DNA of 20,694 bases from Syntrophaceae bacterium UBA7520. GTDB lineage: Bacteria; Desulfobacterota; Syntrophia; Syntrophales; Smithellaceae. A program made the position numbers and the translations under genes. The notes beneath the pieces are model-generated. The model was given only the letters and a program-made list of their open reading frames with translations. It was not told the origin of the DNA and ran no database searches. Each line of letters opens with the position of its first letter. The first letter of the stretch is position 1. Location of the stretch: contig DLNC01000003.1 in assembly GCA_002478265.1 (NCBI GenBank), positions 2,158 to 22,851 of the forward strand, in the 5' to 3' direction. Below, piece after piece: positions 14,115 through 20,694 of the stretch.

Positions 14115-14780
14115 ATGAGTAAATTAAACGCGCAGCCGCAAGAAAAAATAACTTATTCCCCCGGCGGACATATTAAGGAAAAAAAATATCTGCTGGAAGG
14201 CAAGTTGCACGGGGAATATATTTCTTATTATAACAGCGGGCAGATTATGGCCCACCTGCACTTTGTACGCGGTAAAAAGCATGGCGACGCGGTTAATTAC
14301 TACGCCAACGGCCAGATAAGAGAACAGGTGCGTTTTGAAAACGACAAAATGGAAGGACCCTACATTTGCTATTACGAAAATGGCCATGTCAGGGAAGAGG
14401 AAAACTACAAAGCCGGAAAACTGCACGGCCGCTACCGCCGCTATTATAAAACGGGCGAGCTAAAAGAAGAGGAAAATTTCAAAGACGGAAAATTTGACGG
14501 CGAATACATCAGCTTCTACAAAGGCGGCCAGATTAGAGAAAAAGGCTGTTTTTTGAATGACAAGCGACATGGAGAATATATTGCTTACCTGAAAAACGGC
14601 CAGATTAAAGAACAGGCAACCTATAAAAACGGCAATCTCGTGGGAAAATTTTATTGCGCTGCTGACGAAACCGGTGCGACGGAAGAGACGGAAAAGGAAA
14701 ACGGCGAAAACGCCTGGGAAGAAAAGGATATCGCCGGCCTGCTTAAAGATCTGGCTAATTTTGACAAAAACAACAAATAA
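14115..14780 (+). CDS. MORN-repeat protein (YwqK-like)
   Basis: 221 residues. Residues 29-180 consist of six near-regular 23-residue repeats plus partial ones, each of the form G-K-x-H-G-x-Y-x-x-Y-Y-x-x-G-Q-I-x-E-x-x-x-F/Y. Examples are GKLHGEYISYYNSGQI at 29-44 and DKRHGEYIAYLKNGQI at 149-164. The Glu-rich tail (190-221) is non-repetitive. No signal peptide or membrane segment is visible, so it is probably cytoplasmic. Such repeats are annotated as MORN or YwqK-family; YwqK-like proteins sometimes act as immunity factors, but no toxin lies here. Unusually, there is no Shine-Dalgarno sequence before the ATG at 14115. The gene precedes the stress protein by 23 nt and is probably co-transcribed with it. 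Confidence 0.85.
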   Translation: MSKLNAQPQEKITYSPGGHIKEKKYLLEGKLHGEYISYYNSGQIMAHLHFVRGKKHGDAVNYYANGQIREQVRFENDKMEGPYICYYENGHVREEENYKAGKLHGRYRRYYKTGELKEEENFKDGKFDGEYISFYKGGQIREKGCFLNDKRHGEYIAYLKNGQIKEQATYKNGNLVGKFYCAADETGATEETEKENGENAWEEKDIAGLLKDLANFDKNNK

Positions 14781-14803
14781 AATACGCTCAGGAGAAGGAA
14801 AAA

Positions 14804-15643
14804 ATGATCGGTGAAATCCTTATCCCTGTCGATGGATCCGCCAACAGCTTCAAGGCGCTGGACTACGGAATTTATATCGCCAAAAAACTCGGCGCGGCGA
14901 TAACCGGTCTTTATGTTCTGGATGCCAATCTGATTCAGGGACCCATGCTGACGGATATTTCCGGTTCCGTAGGCATGCCCCCTTACGACGGATTCTTTGA
15001 AGCAATCGAGACTTCCCTTAACGAAAAAGCTGATTTTATTTTAAAGGATTTTCAGCAGCGCTGCCGCCAGGCGGGACTCAACGCTCAGACAAAAAAAACC
15101 ATCGGGAAAATAGGCCCGGCCATTATTGAGGAAGGCCAAGAAGCCGATTTGATCATCATGGCCAAAAAAGGCGAACATTTTCATCTCCGCGAAGGCGGAT
15201 TGCTGGGCTCGGTAGCCGAAGCGGTTGTCCGAAATTCCGGCAAACCGGTCATGGTTACACCCGAAAATTACCTCGAAATAGAAAGCATGGCTGTCGCGTT
15301 TGACGGCAGCGAACCGGCAAAAAAAGCTCTTTGTTTTTCTCTGCGCCTCGCTGATAAAACCGCCTGGCCGTTAACGGCGATTATTATATCCGCGGACGAG
15401 AAAAAAACCGCCGCGCTTTCGGGCGAAGTGGAAAGCATGCTGGAAGACCAGACTATTGACGCCGATGTGATAATCATGCAGGGGAAAGAAGCGGAGGAAA
15501 TAACAAAATACCTAAAAGAGGGCGCGGTAGAATTATTGGCGATGGGGGCGTTCGGCCATAACCGTCTGCGCGCGCTGCTCATGGGGAGCACAACCTCGCA
15601 GATTATTCGAAAAAGTCCGGTTCCCGTATTGCTGACACGCTGA
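14804..15643 (+). CDS. Two-domain universal stress protein (UspA family)
   Basis: 279 residues forming two tandem Usp domains (about 1-150 and 153-279). Each starts with the family's first strand (EILIPVDGSANS; MAVAFDGSEPAKKAL). The second domain has the complete ATP-binding motif G-x2-G-x9-G-S (Gly248, Gly251, Gly261-Ser262). The first has a degenerate version (KKGEHFHLREGGLLGS), so probably only the second binds nucleotide. The ribosome binding site is strong (AGGAGAAGG before ATG 14804). It is convergent with surE, with 19 nt between stops and no terminator visible there. The specific stress it answers to cannot be read from sequence. Confidence 0.9.
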   Translation: MIGEILIPVDGSANSFKALDYGIYIAKKLGAAITGLYVLDANLIQGPMLTDISGSVGMPPYDGFFEAIETSLNEKADFILKDFQQRCRQAGLNAQTKKTIGKIGPAIIEEGQEADLIIMAKKGEHFHLREGGLLGSVAEAVVRNSGKPVMVTPENYLEIESMAVAFDGSEPAKKALCFSLRLADKTAWPLTAIIISADEKKTAALSGEVESMLEDQTIDADVIIMQGKEAEEITKYLKEGAVELLAMGAFGHNRLRALLMGSTTSQIIRKSPVPVLLTR

Positions 15644-15662
15644 GTTTTAATCAAAAATAATA

Positions 15663-16430
15663 TTACAGGCCTTCTCTCTTTACCGCCTGCTGAAGAGAGT
15701 CCAGCAAATCATATCTTGTTAAATCATACTGTATCGGTGTGACAGTTACATAACCCGCGGCCAGTGCCTGAACATCAGTGTCCGCCTGATCCGCGCCTGA
15801 TTTGTACTGCCCGGAAACCCAGTAGTAAGTGTTTTCTCTGGGATCCACGCGTTTTTCAAAAGATTCCATAACGTTTCCCCTGCCTTGCTTCACCACAACC
15901 ACACCTTTTATTTCCTTCTCGGGCAGGCAGGGAACATTCACGTTGATGGCGCTGCCGCGCAGATAAGGGTTGCTCAAAATCAGCCAGGCCATTCTGCGGG
16001 CGATTTTTGCCGCGTACGTAAAATCCGCCTCTTTATGCGTATCAAGCGAAACCGCCAGGGAAGGAATGCCCATAATCGCCGCTTCGGTGGCGGCGGAAAC
16101 AGTGCCGGAATAAATCACGTTGATCCCGGCATTTGAGCCGCGGTTGATGCCGGAAACGACTAAATCAACCGGCTCTTGCGCCAGCTCTTTCACTCCTATT
16201 TTTACGCAATCCGCCGGCGTGCCATATACAGCGTAACCCAAAAAATTATTGTTTTTCGTCGCGCGGCGCACCATGAGCGGACGAAAAATGGTTACCGCGT
16301 GTCCCACGGCGCTCTGCTCTATTTCCGGAGCGACAATCAGGCATCGCGCGTCACGGGAAAGTTCTTCATAAAGAGAACCCAATCCTTTGGCATAAATCCC
16401 GTCATCATTAGTCAGCAAAAACATTTTCAA
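15663..16430 (-). CDS. surE: 5'-nucleotidase/survival protein SurE
   Basis: 255 residues, the standard SurE length. Metal-site NDDG (residues 8-11), Ser40 in EQSAVGHAVT, GTPADCV (70-76) and VSGINRGSNAGINVIYSGTVSAATEAA (about 92-118) include all conserved ligands. SurE dephosphorylates nucleoside 5'-monophosphates (and some 3'). The start is either TTG at 16430 (MKMFLLTNDDG) or ATG at 16424; AAAGGG ends 4 nt from the first and 10 nt from the second, so it is not resolved. The gap to the next upstream gene (16431-16496) contains a tandem TGACAAA heptamer and no promoter I can defend. Confidence 0.95.
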   Translation of the reverse strand: MKMFLLTNDDGIYAKGLGSLYEELSRDARCLIVAPEIEQSAVGHAVTIFRPLMVRRATKNNNFLGYAVYGTPADCVKIGVKELAQEPVDLVVSGINRGSNAGINVIYSGTVSAATEAAIMGIPSLAVSLDTHKEADFTYAAKIARRMAWLILSNPYLRGSAINVNVPCLPEKEIKGVVVVKQGRGNVMESFEKRVDPRENTYYWVSGQYKSGADQADTDVQALAAGYVTVTPIQYDLTRYDLLDSLQQAVKREGL

Positions 16431-16496
16431 TATACCCTTTGGCGTTCAGCCTTTGTCATTTGTCATTTTTCTCTAATCTTTAGTCTTTGGCCTTCC

Positions 16497-17771
16497 TTAT
16501 TTCACCTGTTCCAGTTTGCCGTTTTTTATTTTCAAAATAAAAGGTGTTTTTTGGGAGACGCGATCATAACCAAAAGAAGTCGTTCCCGTCGCGCCGTGAT
16601 ATGCATCCATGTTCACCAAAGAGGCAATTAACTGCTGTCTAGTACGGATATCTCTCTTTTCGATGGCACTGCAAACAATTCCCGCCGTGTCATAAGCGAG
16701 CGCTTCGATATTCTCCGGATCGCGGCCGTAGGCTGTGTAAAAAACATCCACAAAGTCATTCGCCTCCCGGTAGAAAGTATAGGGGAAAAAACTGTCGGCA
16801 AAAACCGCTCCTTCCAGGTATTCCGCGCCTCTTTTCAACAAATACGGCGAATTCCAAAGACTGGTGCCCATTAACTTAATATCCCGCACATCGTAAAAAG
16901 CAAGCTGGGAGCTGATCATCTGCACCCGGCGATAGGAGTCGGGAATAAAAAGAGCTTCAAAGTCCAGGGAGATTTTTTTCCTTGGCTCGGTTTTTTTCGT
17001 TGTTTTTCGGGCTAAAGATATTTGATAGCCGGTCAGCTTATTTATTTCTTCCGTAAAATCAGTTTTATTGACGCCGTAGGGCACCATTTTTTCCAGCCTT
17101 CCTCCCACGCGCGCCACTTCTTCGCGAAAAATTTTCATCATTTCTTCGCCGTATTCGTCCGCGGGATACAAAGCGGAAAAAATCGCGCTGTTCATATTAT
17201 TCACCGCGTAAGAAACAATAGCCCGCACCTGCTGGGACGGGGTCAGGAAATGCTGGAATACATATTCGCTGGCCAGCGAAACTCCTTCACGTGAAGTGAT
17301 CAAAATAAGCGGCACCTGCAATCTCTCCGCTTCACGCGCCGCATCCGGCGCTTCCGCCGCGCCGACCACGGCAATGATCGCGATGACATTCTCCTTTTCC
17401 GCCAGATATTCTATGGCCGCCTTTGTTTGCTGGGGTGTGCTGCGCGAATCCTGAGCGATGATTTTCCATGGAGATTTGTTTCTTGCCTCAAAAATCCCCG
17501 CCGCTAACAAAATCGCTTCCAAAGATTTGCCGCCCACTTCGGCGTGCGGCCCGGATAAAGGCAAAACACAACCGATGGAAAAACGGTTAATTTCACGGAC
17601 AAATGGCGCGAAAAGAGGACGCTCACTATCCGGAGGTTTTCCCGGAGGAGTTACTTCTTCCGTCGCGGGCGCGCCCGGCTCCTTAACCACTACTTGCGGC
17701 CTGGCGCAACAGGCAAGGAAAAGCACAAGGAAAAGGATAATCACGCGGAAAATAATTCTGCGATTTTTCAT
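16497..17771 (-). CDS. Lipoprotein with a periplasmic binding-protein type 1 fold (LivJ/LpoA-like)
   Basis: 424 residues. A hydrophobic signal ends in LACC (Cys21/22), a probable though non-classical lipobox. A Pro/Glu-rich linker (about 25-60) follows, then a two-lobed binding domain beginning with FSIGCVLPLSGPHAEVGGKSLEAILLA. It continues with IAIIAVVGAAEAPDAAREAERLQVPLI and ends with EALAYDTAGIVCSAIE and ATGTTSFGYDR, as in branched-chain amino-acid binding proteins and the LpoA-type activator domain. No ABC permease or ATPase is adjacent, so a role as a surface or envelope lipoprotein rather than a transporter subunit is plausible. AAGGAGG precedes its ATG by 4 nt. The ATG overlaps the stop of the upstream HKD gene (ATGA), so the two are made together. 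Confidence 0.85.
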   Translation of the reverse strand: MKNRRIIFRVIILFLVLFLACCARPQVVVKEPGAPATEEVTPPGKPPDSERPLFAPFVREINRFSIGCVLPLSGPHAEVGGKSLEAILLAAGIFEARNKSPWKIIAQDSRSTPQQTKAAIEYLAEKENVIAIIAVVGAAEAPDAAREAERLQVPLILITSREGVSLASEYVFQHFLTPSQQVRAIVSYAVNNMNSAIFSALYPADEYGEEMMKIFREEVARVGGRLEKMVPYGVNKTDFTEEINKLTGYQISLARKTTKKTEPRKKISLDFEALFIPDSYRRVQMISSQLAFYDVRDIKLMGTSLWNSPYLLKRGAEYLEGAVFADSFFPYTFYREANDFVDVFYTAYGRDPENIEALAYDTAGIVCSAIEKRDIRTRQQLIASLVNMDAYHGATGTTSFGYDRVSQKTPFILKIKNGKLEQVK

Positions 17772-18370
17772 TTTGCCTCCTTGATAATAGCCAGCATATA
17801 TTCACGAATATCGCGGGCTAATTTGTGATTTTCCACCAGCAACGATATTTCATTATTATACTTAAGAGCTGACTGCGTCAGATTATGGCTGCCCAGAATA
17901 ACCAGCCGTTGATCAATGACGATCAGCTTGGTATGAGTTGTCTTCTTCGGCGAATCCCCATAAACAAAAATTCCCTGATCTTCAAGAAGTTTTTTTGTTT
18001 GACGATTCTGCAACGTAAGCTCATCCGATTTTTTCCCGGTATCCTCCAGAATAACTTTTACCTTGACCCCTCTTTGGACCGCGCGGCCCAGATGCGCGAG
18101 AACGCGGTCGGGATAGCTTCGTTTATGTACGCCGGCCCGAAAAGAAAACATGGAAATAAATATCTCTTCGCGCGCCTCATCAATTGCCTTGAGCAACGCT
18201 GGGAAAAAATCCTTGTTTTTCAGCGCAATGACCGGACAAGACACGTCACTTCCCGTGCCCGCACTTTTCTCGCGCGCATCGGCGGAAGATAAAATAATAA
18301 AAAGCAGCAAAGCAGCAAGAAAAACTGACACGATTGTTTTTGGGGCAGAGCAGATATTTTTCATATTCAT
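17768..18370 (-). CDS. Secreted single-HKD phospholipase D/Nuc-like protein
   Basis: 200 residues. A signal peptide occupies about 1-32, ending SSADA. The mature domain has one HKD motif, THTKLIVIDQRLVILGSHN (His146, Lys148, Asp153, then GSxN with Ser161 and Asn163), and a late Glu174 in NNEIS. Nuc-type enzymes of this size dimerise so that two HKD motifs form one active site; they cut nucleic acids or phosphodiesters. It is exported, so the substrate would be in the envelope or outside. No ribosome binding site is visible before the ATG at 18370, and an in-frame second ATG lies two codons in. Its last bases overlap the lipoprotein gene. It lies downstream of the dnaK terminator; a weak TATAAA near 18391 could be its -10. 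Confidence 0.88.
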   Translation of the reverse strand: MNMKNICSAPKTIVSVFLAALLLFIILSSADAREKSAGTGSDVSCPVIALKNKDFFPALLKAIDEAREEIFISMFSFRAGVHKRSYPDRVLAHLGRAVQRGVKVKVILEDTGKKSDELTLQNRQTKKLLEDQGIFVYGDSPKKTTHTKLIVIDQRLVILGSHNLTQSALKYNNEISLLVENHKLARDIREYMLAIIKEAK

Positions 18371-18411
18371 ACTGGAGAGGTATTTTATATCATTTTATAT
18401 TGGCGGTCGAC

Positions 18412-18449
18412 AAAAAAAGCCCGAAACAGCCCAGGCTGTTTCGGGCTTT
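18412..18449 (-). terminator. Intrinsic terminator of grpE-dnaK
   Basis: A perfect 15-bp stem (18435-18449 with 18416-18430 on the minus strand, GCCCGAAACAGC core) with loop CTGG ends in seven T (18412-18418). It begins 14 nt after the dnaK stop codon at 18464. Confidence 0.93.
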
Positions 18450-18463
18450 GTAACAATCAGAGA

Positions 18464-20386
18464 TTACTTTACTTCTTCAAAATCGGCGTCGACAACGTCG
18501 TCATCCTTTTTGCCCGCCGCATCCCCCGCTGGGCCGTCCTGCCTGGCGCCTGCCCCCGCGGATGGTCCGCCCGGCCCACCGGCGGTTTTCGCATACATGG
18601 CTTCCGCCAGTTTATGAGAGGCGTTCATTAATTCATCCTGCGCTTTTTTGATTGCCTGCAGGTCATCGCCCTCCATCGCCTTCTTTGTTTTGTTTATCGC
18701 TTCTTCTATTTTGGTTTTCTCGGCGGCGTCTATTTTATCGCCGAATTCCTTGATATTTTTTTCCACGCTGTAAATCATGGAATCCGCCTGGTTTCTGGCT
18801 TCAATCAGTTCCTTGCGGCGTTTGTCTTCTTCCGCGTGCAATTCCGCTTCGCGCACCAGCTTCTGAATTTCTTCTTCGGAAAGTCCGCTGGAAGCGGTAA
18901 TCTTGATGCTCTGCTCCTTGCCCGTACCCAGATCTTTCGCATTCACATGCACAATGCCATTAGCGTCAATGTCAAAAGTCACTTCAATCTGCGGTACGCC
19001 GCGCGGCGCGGGCGGTATGCCCACAAGTTCAAAACGACCCAGCGTTCTATTATCCGCGGCCATCTGTCGTTCTCCCTGCAGAACATGAATGCTCACCGCC
19101 GGCTGATTGTCCGCCGCCGTGGAAAAGATTTGGCTCTTCTTGGTGGGAATCGTCGTGTTCTTTTCGATGAGTCTGGTCATGACACCGCCCAGGGTTTCAA
19201 TGCCGAGGGAAAGAGGCGTCACATCCAGCAACAGCACGTCTTTGACATCTCCGGCCAGAACGCCGCCCTGAATTGCCGCGCCAATAGCGACGACTTCATC
19301 CGGATTCACGCCTTTGTGCGGCTCTCTTCCGAAAAGCTCTTTCACTTTCTGCTGAACGCGGGGCATGCGTGTCATGCCGCCCACCAGAATAACTTCATCT
19401 ATATCTCTGGCGGACAAATTAGCGTCCTTGAGCGCCGTCTGGCATGGGCCGACCACTTTCTCAATTAGGTCTTCCACCAGGGATTCCAGCTTGGCTCTGG
19501 TGAGTTTTATATTCATGTGCTTAGGGCCGGAAGCATCCGCGGTGATAAACGGCAGATTGATGTCCGTTTCCATCGTGGTGGAAAGTTCCATCTTTGCTTT
19601 TTCCGCCGCTTCTTTCAGGCGCTGCAGAGCCATCTTGTCGTTTCTTAAATCGATACCCTGGTCTTTTTTGAATTCAGCGACCAGATAATCCATCACGCGC
19701 TGGTCGAAATCTTCGCCGCCCAGATGCGTGTCGCCGTTGGTGGACTTGACTTCAAACACGCCGTCGCCCAGTTCCAAAATCGAGATATCGAACGTCCCGC
19801 CGCCCAGGTCGAACACGGCGATTTTTTCATCTTTCTTCTTGTCCAGGCCGTAGGCCAGCGCCGCCGCCGTCGGCTCATTGATGATGCGCAGCACGTTAAG
19901 ACCGGCGATGCGGCCGGCGTCTTTGGTCGCCTGCCTCTGCGAATCGTTGAAATAAGCCGGAACCGTAATTACCGCGTCGGTTACTTTTTCGCCCAGATAA
20001 TCTTCGGCCGTCTGTTTCATTTTGGTAAGGATCATCGCCGATATTTCGGCGGGCGAATAATTCTTTCCCCTTACCGTCACCTGCGCGTCGCCATTTGGGG
20101 CTTCCGTTATTTTATAAGGACTGATTTTAACGTCGTACTGTACTTCCTTTGAATTAAATTTTCTGCCGATGAGACGTTTCACGGCATAAACCGTATTTTC
20201 CGAATTAGTTACCGCCTGACGCTTGGCTACCTGCCCCACTAGCCGCTCTCCATTCTCCGTTATCGCCACAATGGATGGAGTTGTGCGGTTGCCTTCCTGG
20301 TTGGCAATAACAACCGGATCGCCTCCTTCCATAATCGCCACACAGGAATTAGTTGTCCCCAGATCAATTCCGATAATTTTTCCCAT
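18464..20386 (-). CDS. dnaK: Chaperone DnaK (Hsp70)
   Basis: 640 residues, full length. The nucleotide-binding domain begins IIGIDLGTTNSCVAIMEGG and includes VPAYFNDSQRQATKDAG, IINEPTAAALAYGLD, VFDLGGGTFDIS and VILVGGMTRMPRVQ. The interdomain linker DVLLLDVTPLSLGIETLGG is near 388-406, followed by the substrate-binding domain and helical lid. A Gly/Pro/Ala-rich tail ends DVVDADFEEVK, as in most bacterial DnaK. It folds and protects proteins with DnaJ and GrpE. AAGGAGG lies 6 nt before ATG 20386 and overlaps the grpE stop codon, giving tight coupling. No dnaJ follows; the terminator at 18412-18449 ends the operon. Confidence 0.98.
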   Translation of the reverse strand: MGKIIGIDLGTTNSCVAIMEGGDPVVIANQEGNRTTPSIVAITENGERLVGQVAKRQAVTNSENTVYAVKRLIGRKFNSKEVQYDVKISPYKITEAPNGDAQVTVRGKNYSPAEISAMILTKMKQTAEDYLGEKVTDAVITVPAYFNDSQRQATKDAGRIAGLNVLRIINEPTAAALAYGLDKKKDEKIAVFDLGGGTFDISILELGDGVFEVKSTNGDTHLGGEDFDQRVMDYLVAEFKKDQGIDLRNDKMALQRLKEAAEKAKMELSTTMETDINLPFITADASGPKHMNIKLTRAKLESLVEDLIEKVVGPCQTALKDANLSARDIDEVILVGGMTRMPRVQQKVKELFGREPHKGVNPDEVVAIGAAIQGGVLAGDVKDVLLLDVTPLSLGIETLGGVMTRLIEKNTTIPTKKSQIFSTAADNQPAVSIHVLQGERQMAADNRTLGRFELVGIPPAPRGVPQIEVTFDIDANGIVHVNAKDLGTGKEQSIKITASSGLSEEEIQKLVREAELHAEEDKRRKELIEARNQADSMIYSVEKNIKEFGDKIDAAEKTKIEEAINKTKKAMEGDDLQAIKKAQDELMNASHKLAEAMYAKTAGGPGGPSAGAGARQDGPAGDAAGKKDDDVVDADFEEVK

Positions 20387-20397
20387 TTTATACCTCC

Positions 20398-20694
20398 TTA
20401 TTCTCCATTTTCCGCATTTTTGCCGCTCGTATCATTTTCTTTATTTGTTTTTTTGCAGACGCACACCTGTGACGGCCGCAATAACCTGCCGTTGAGCAAA
20501 TAACCCGTAGCTATTTCATTAATCACTTTATTTTCCTCGTGCTCGTCACTGTGCATATGCATCATTGCTTCATGAAAATTGGGGTCAAAATCAGCCCCCG
20601 CGCTTTCAATTTTTTCCACACCGTATTTTTTCAGGCAGCACAAAAGCTGTTCCTGAATCAATTTTATTCCTTCCTTGAAACTTTCCACCTCCGG
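20398..20694 (-). CDS. grpE: GrpE nucleotide exchange factor, C-terminal part (5' end outside the window)
   Basis: The last 98 codons are visible. They contain the GrpE beta-domain signature HEAMMHMHSDEHEENKVINEIATGYLLNGRLLRPSQVCVCK and the preceding VESFKEGIKLIQEQLLCCLKKYGVEKI helix. The frame continues past base 20694, so the first visible codons are internal and the GTG at 20688 is not a start. GrpE releases ADP from DnaK. The 3' tail is polar (NKENDTSGKNAENGE). Three to four Cys (LLCC, VCVC) are more than usual for GrpE. The stop TAA forms part of the dnaK ribosome binding site. Confidence 0.93.
   Translation of the reverse strand, partial: PEVESFKEGIKLIQEQLLCCLKKYGVEKIESAGADFDPNFHEAMMHMHSDEHEENKVINEIATGYLLNGRLLRPSQVCVCKKTNKENDTSGKNAENGE

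Noticed and set aside
18836..19468. Plus-strand open frame opposite dnaK
   Set aside because: Antisense of a highly conserved gene; no start signals and no recognisable domain.

Overview
The window looks like a piece of a Gram-negative, probably anaerobic bacterial chromosome. The best guess is a Desulfobacterota/deltaproteobacterium of the Syntrophales type. This is an inference from a sigma54 two-component system, a rubrerythrin-like protein, a TrpB2-type tryptophan synthase, secreted lipoproteins and the overall gene style; no rRNA, tRNA or other phylogenetic marker is present to settle it. No CRISPR array, insertion sequence or tRNA was found.

Layout. Bases 1-1350 (minus strand) are the most accessory-looking part: a 51-codon secreted peptide and a secreted LAS-type zinc peptidase broken into two frames at a run of seven A. 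Next comes an SPFH/prohibitin protein (minus), divergent from a plus-strand diadenylate cyclase fused to YbbR-like domains, then a rubrerythrin-like protein. From 4740 to 7914 lies an NtrC-family regulator plus sensor kinase operon (minus). The 440-base gap after it (7915-8354) is not empty: it holds a sigma54 promoter on the plus strand, TGTCGA dyads and an intrinsic terminator, which together predict an unannotated small RNA of about 120 nt. Then come rarA with a coupled small cysteine-rich gene, and trpB2 (all minus).

Upstream of trpB2 is a complete tryptophan attenuator: a promoter, an 18-residue leader peptide with three consecutive Trp codons, and six RNA segments that can pair in two mutually exclusive sets ending in a strong terminator. 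This is the most striking feature of the window. Further right are a DUF523-DUF1722 protein and a GpsA-like dehydrogenase (one minus-strand operon with a near-consensus promoter), a MORN-repeat protein and a two-domain universal stress protein (plus), and then a minus-strand block: surE, a periplasmic binding-protein-like lipoprotein, a secreted single-HKD phospholipase D-like protein, dnaK and the 3' part of grpE.

How the parts work together: grpE-dnaK is the chaperone operon with its own terminator. The kinase/regulator pair probably drives the adjacent sigma54-dependent RNA. trpB2 appears to be a single-gene tryptophan operon controlled by Trp-codon-dependent termination. The lipoprotein and HKD protein are translationally coupled, and the cyclase-YbbR fusion puts c-di-AMP synthesis and its usual membrane regulator on one polypeptide.
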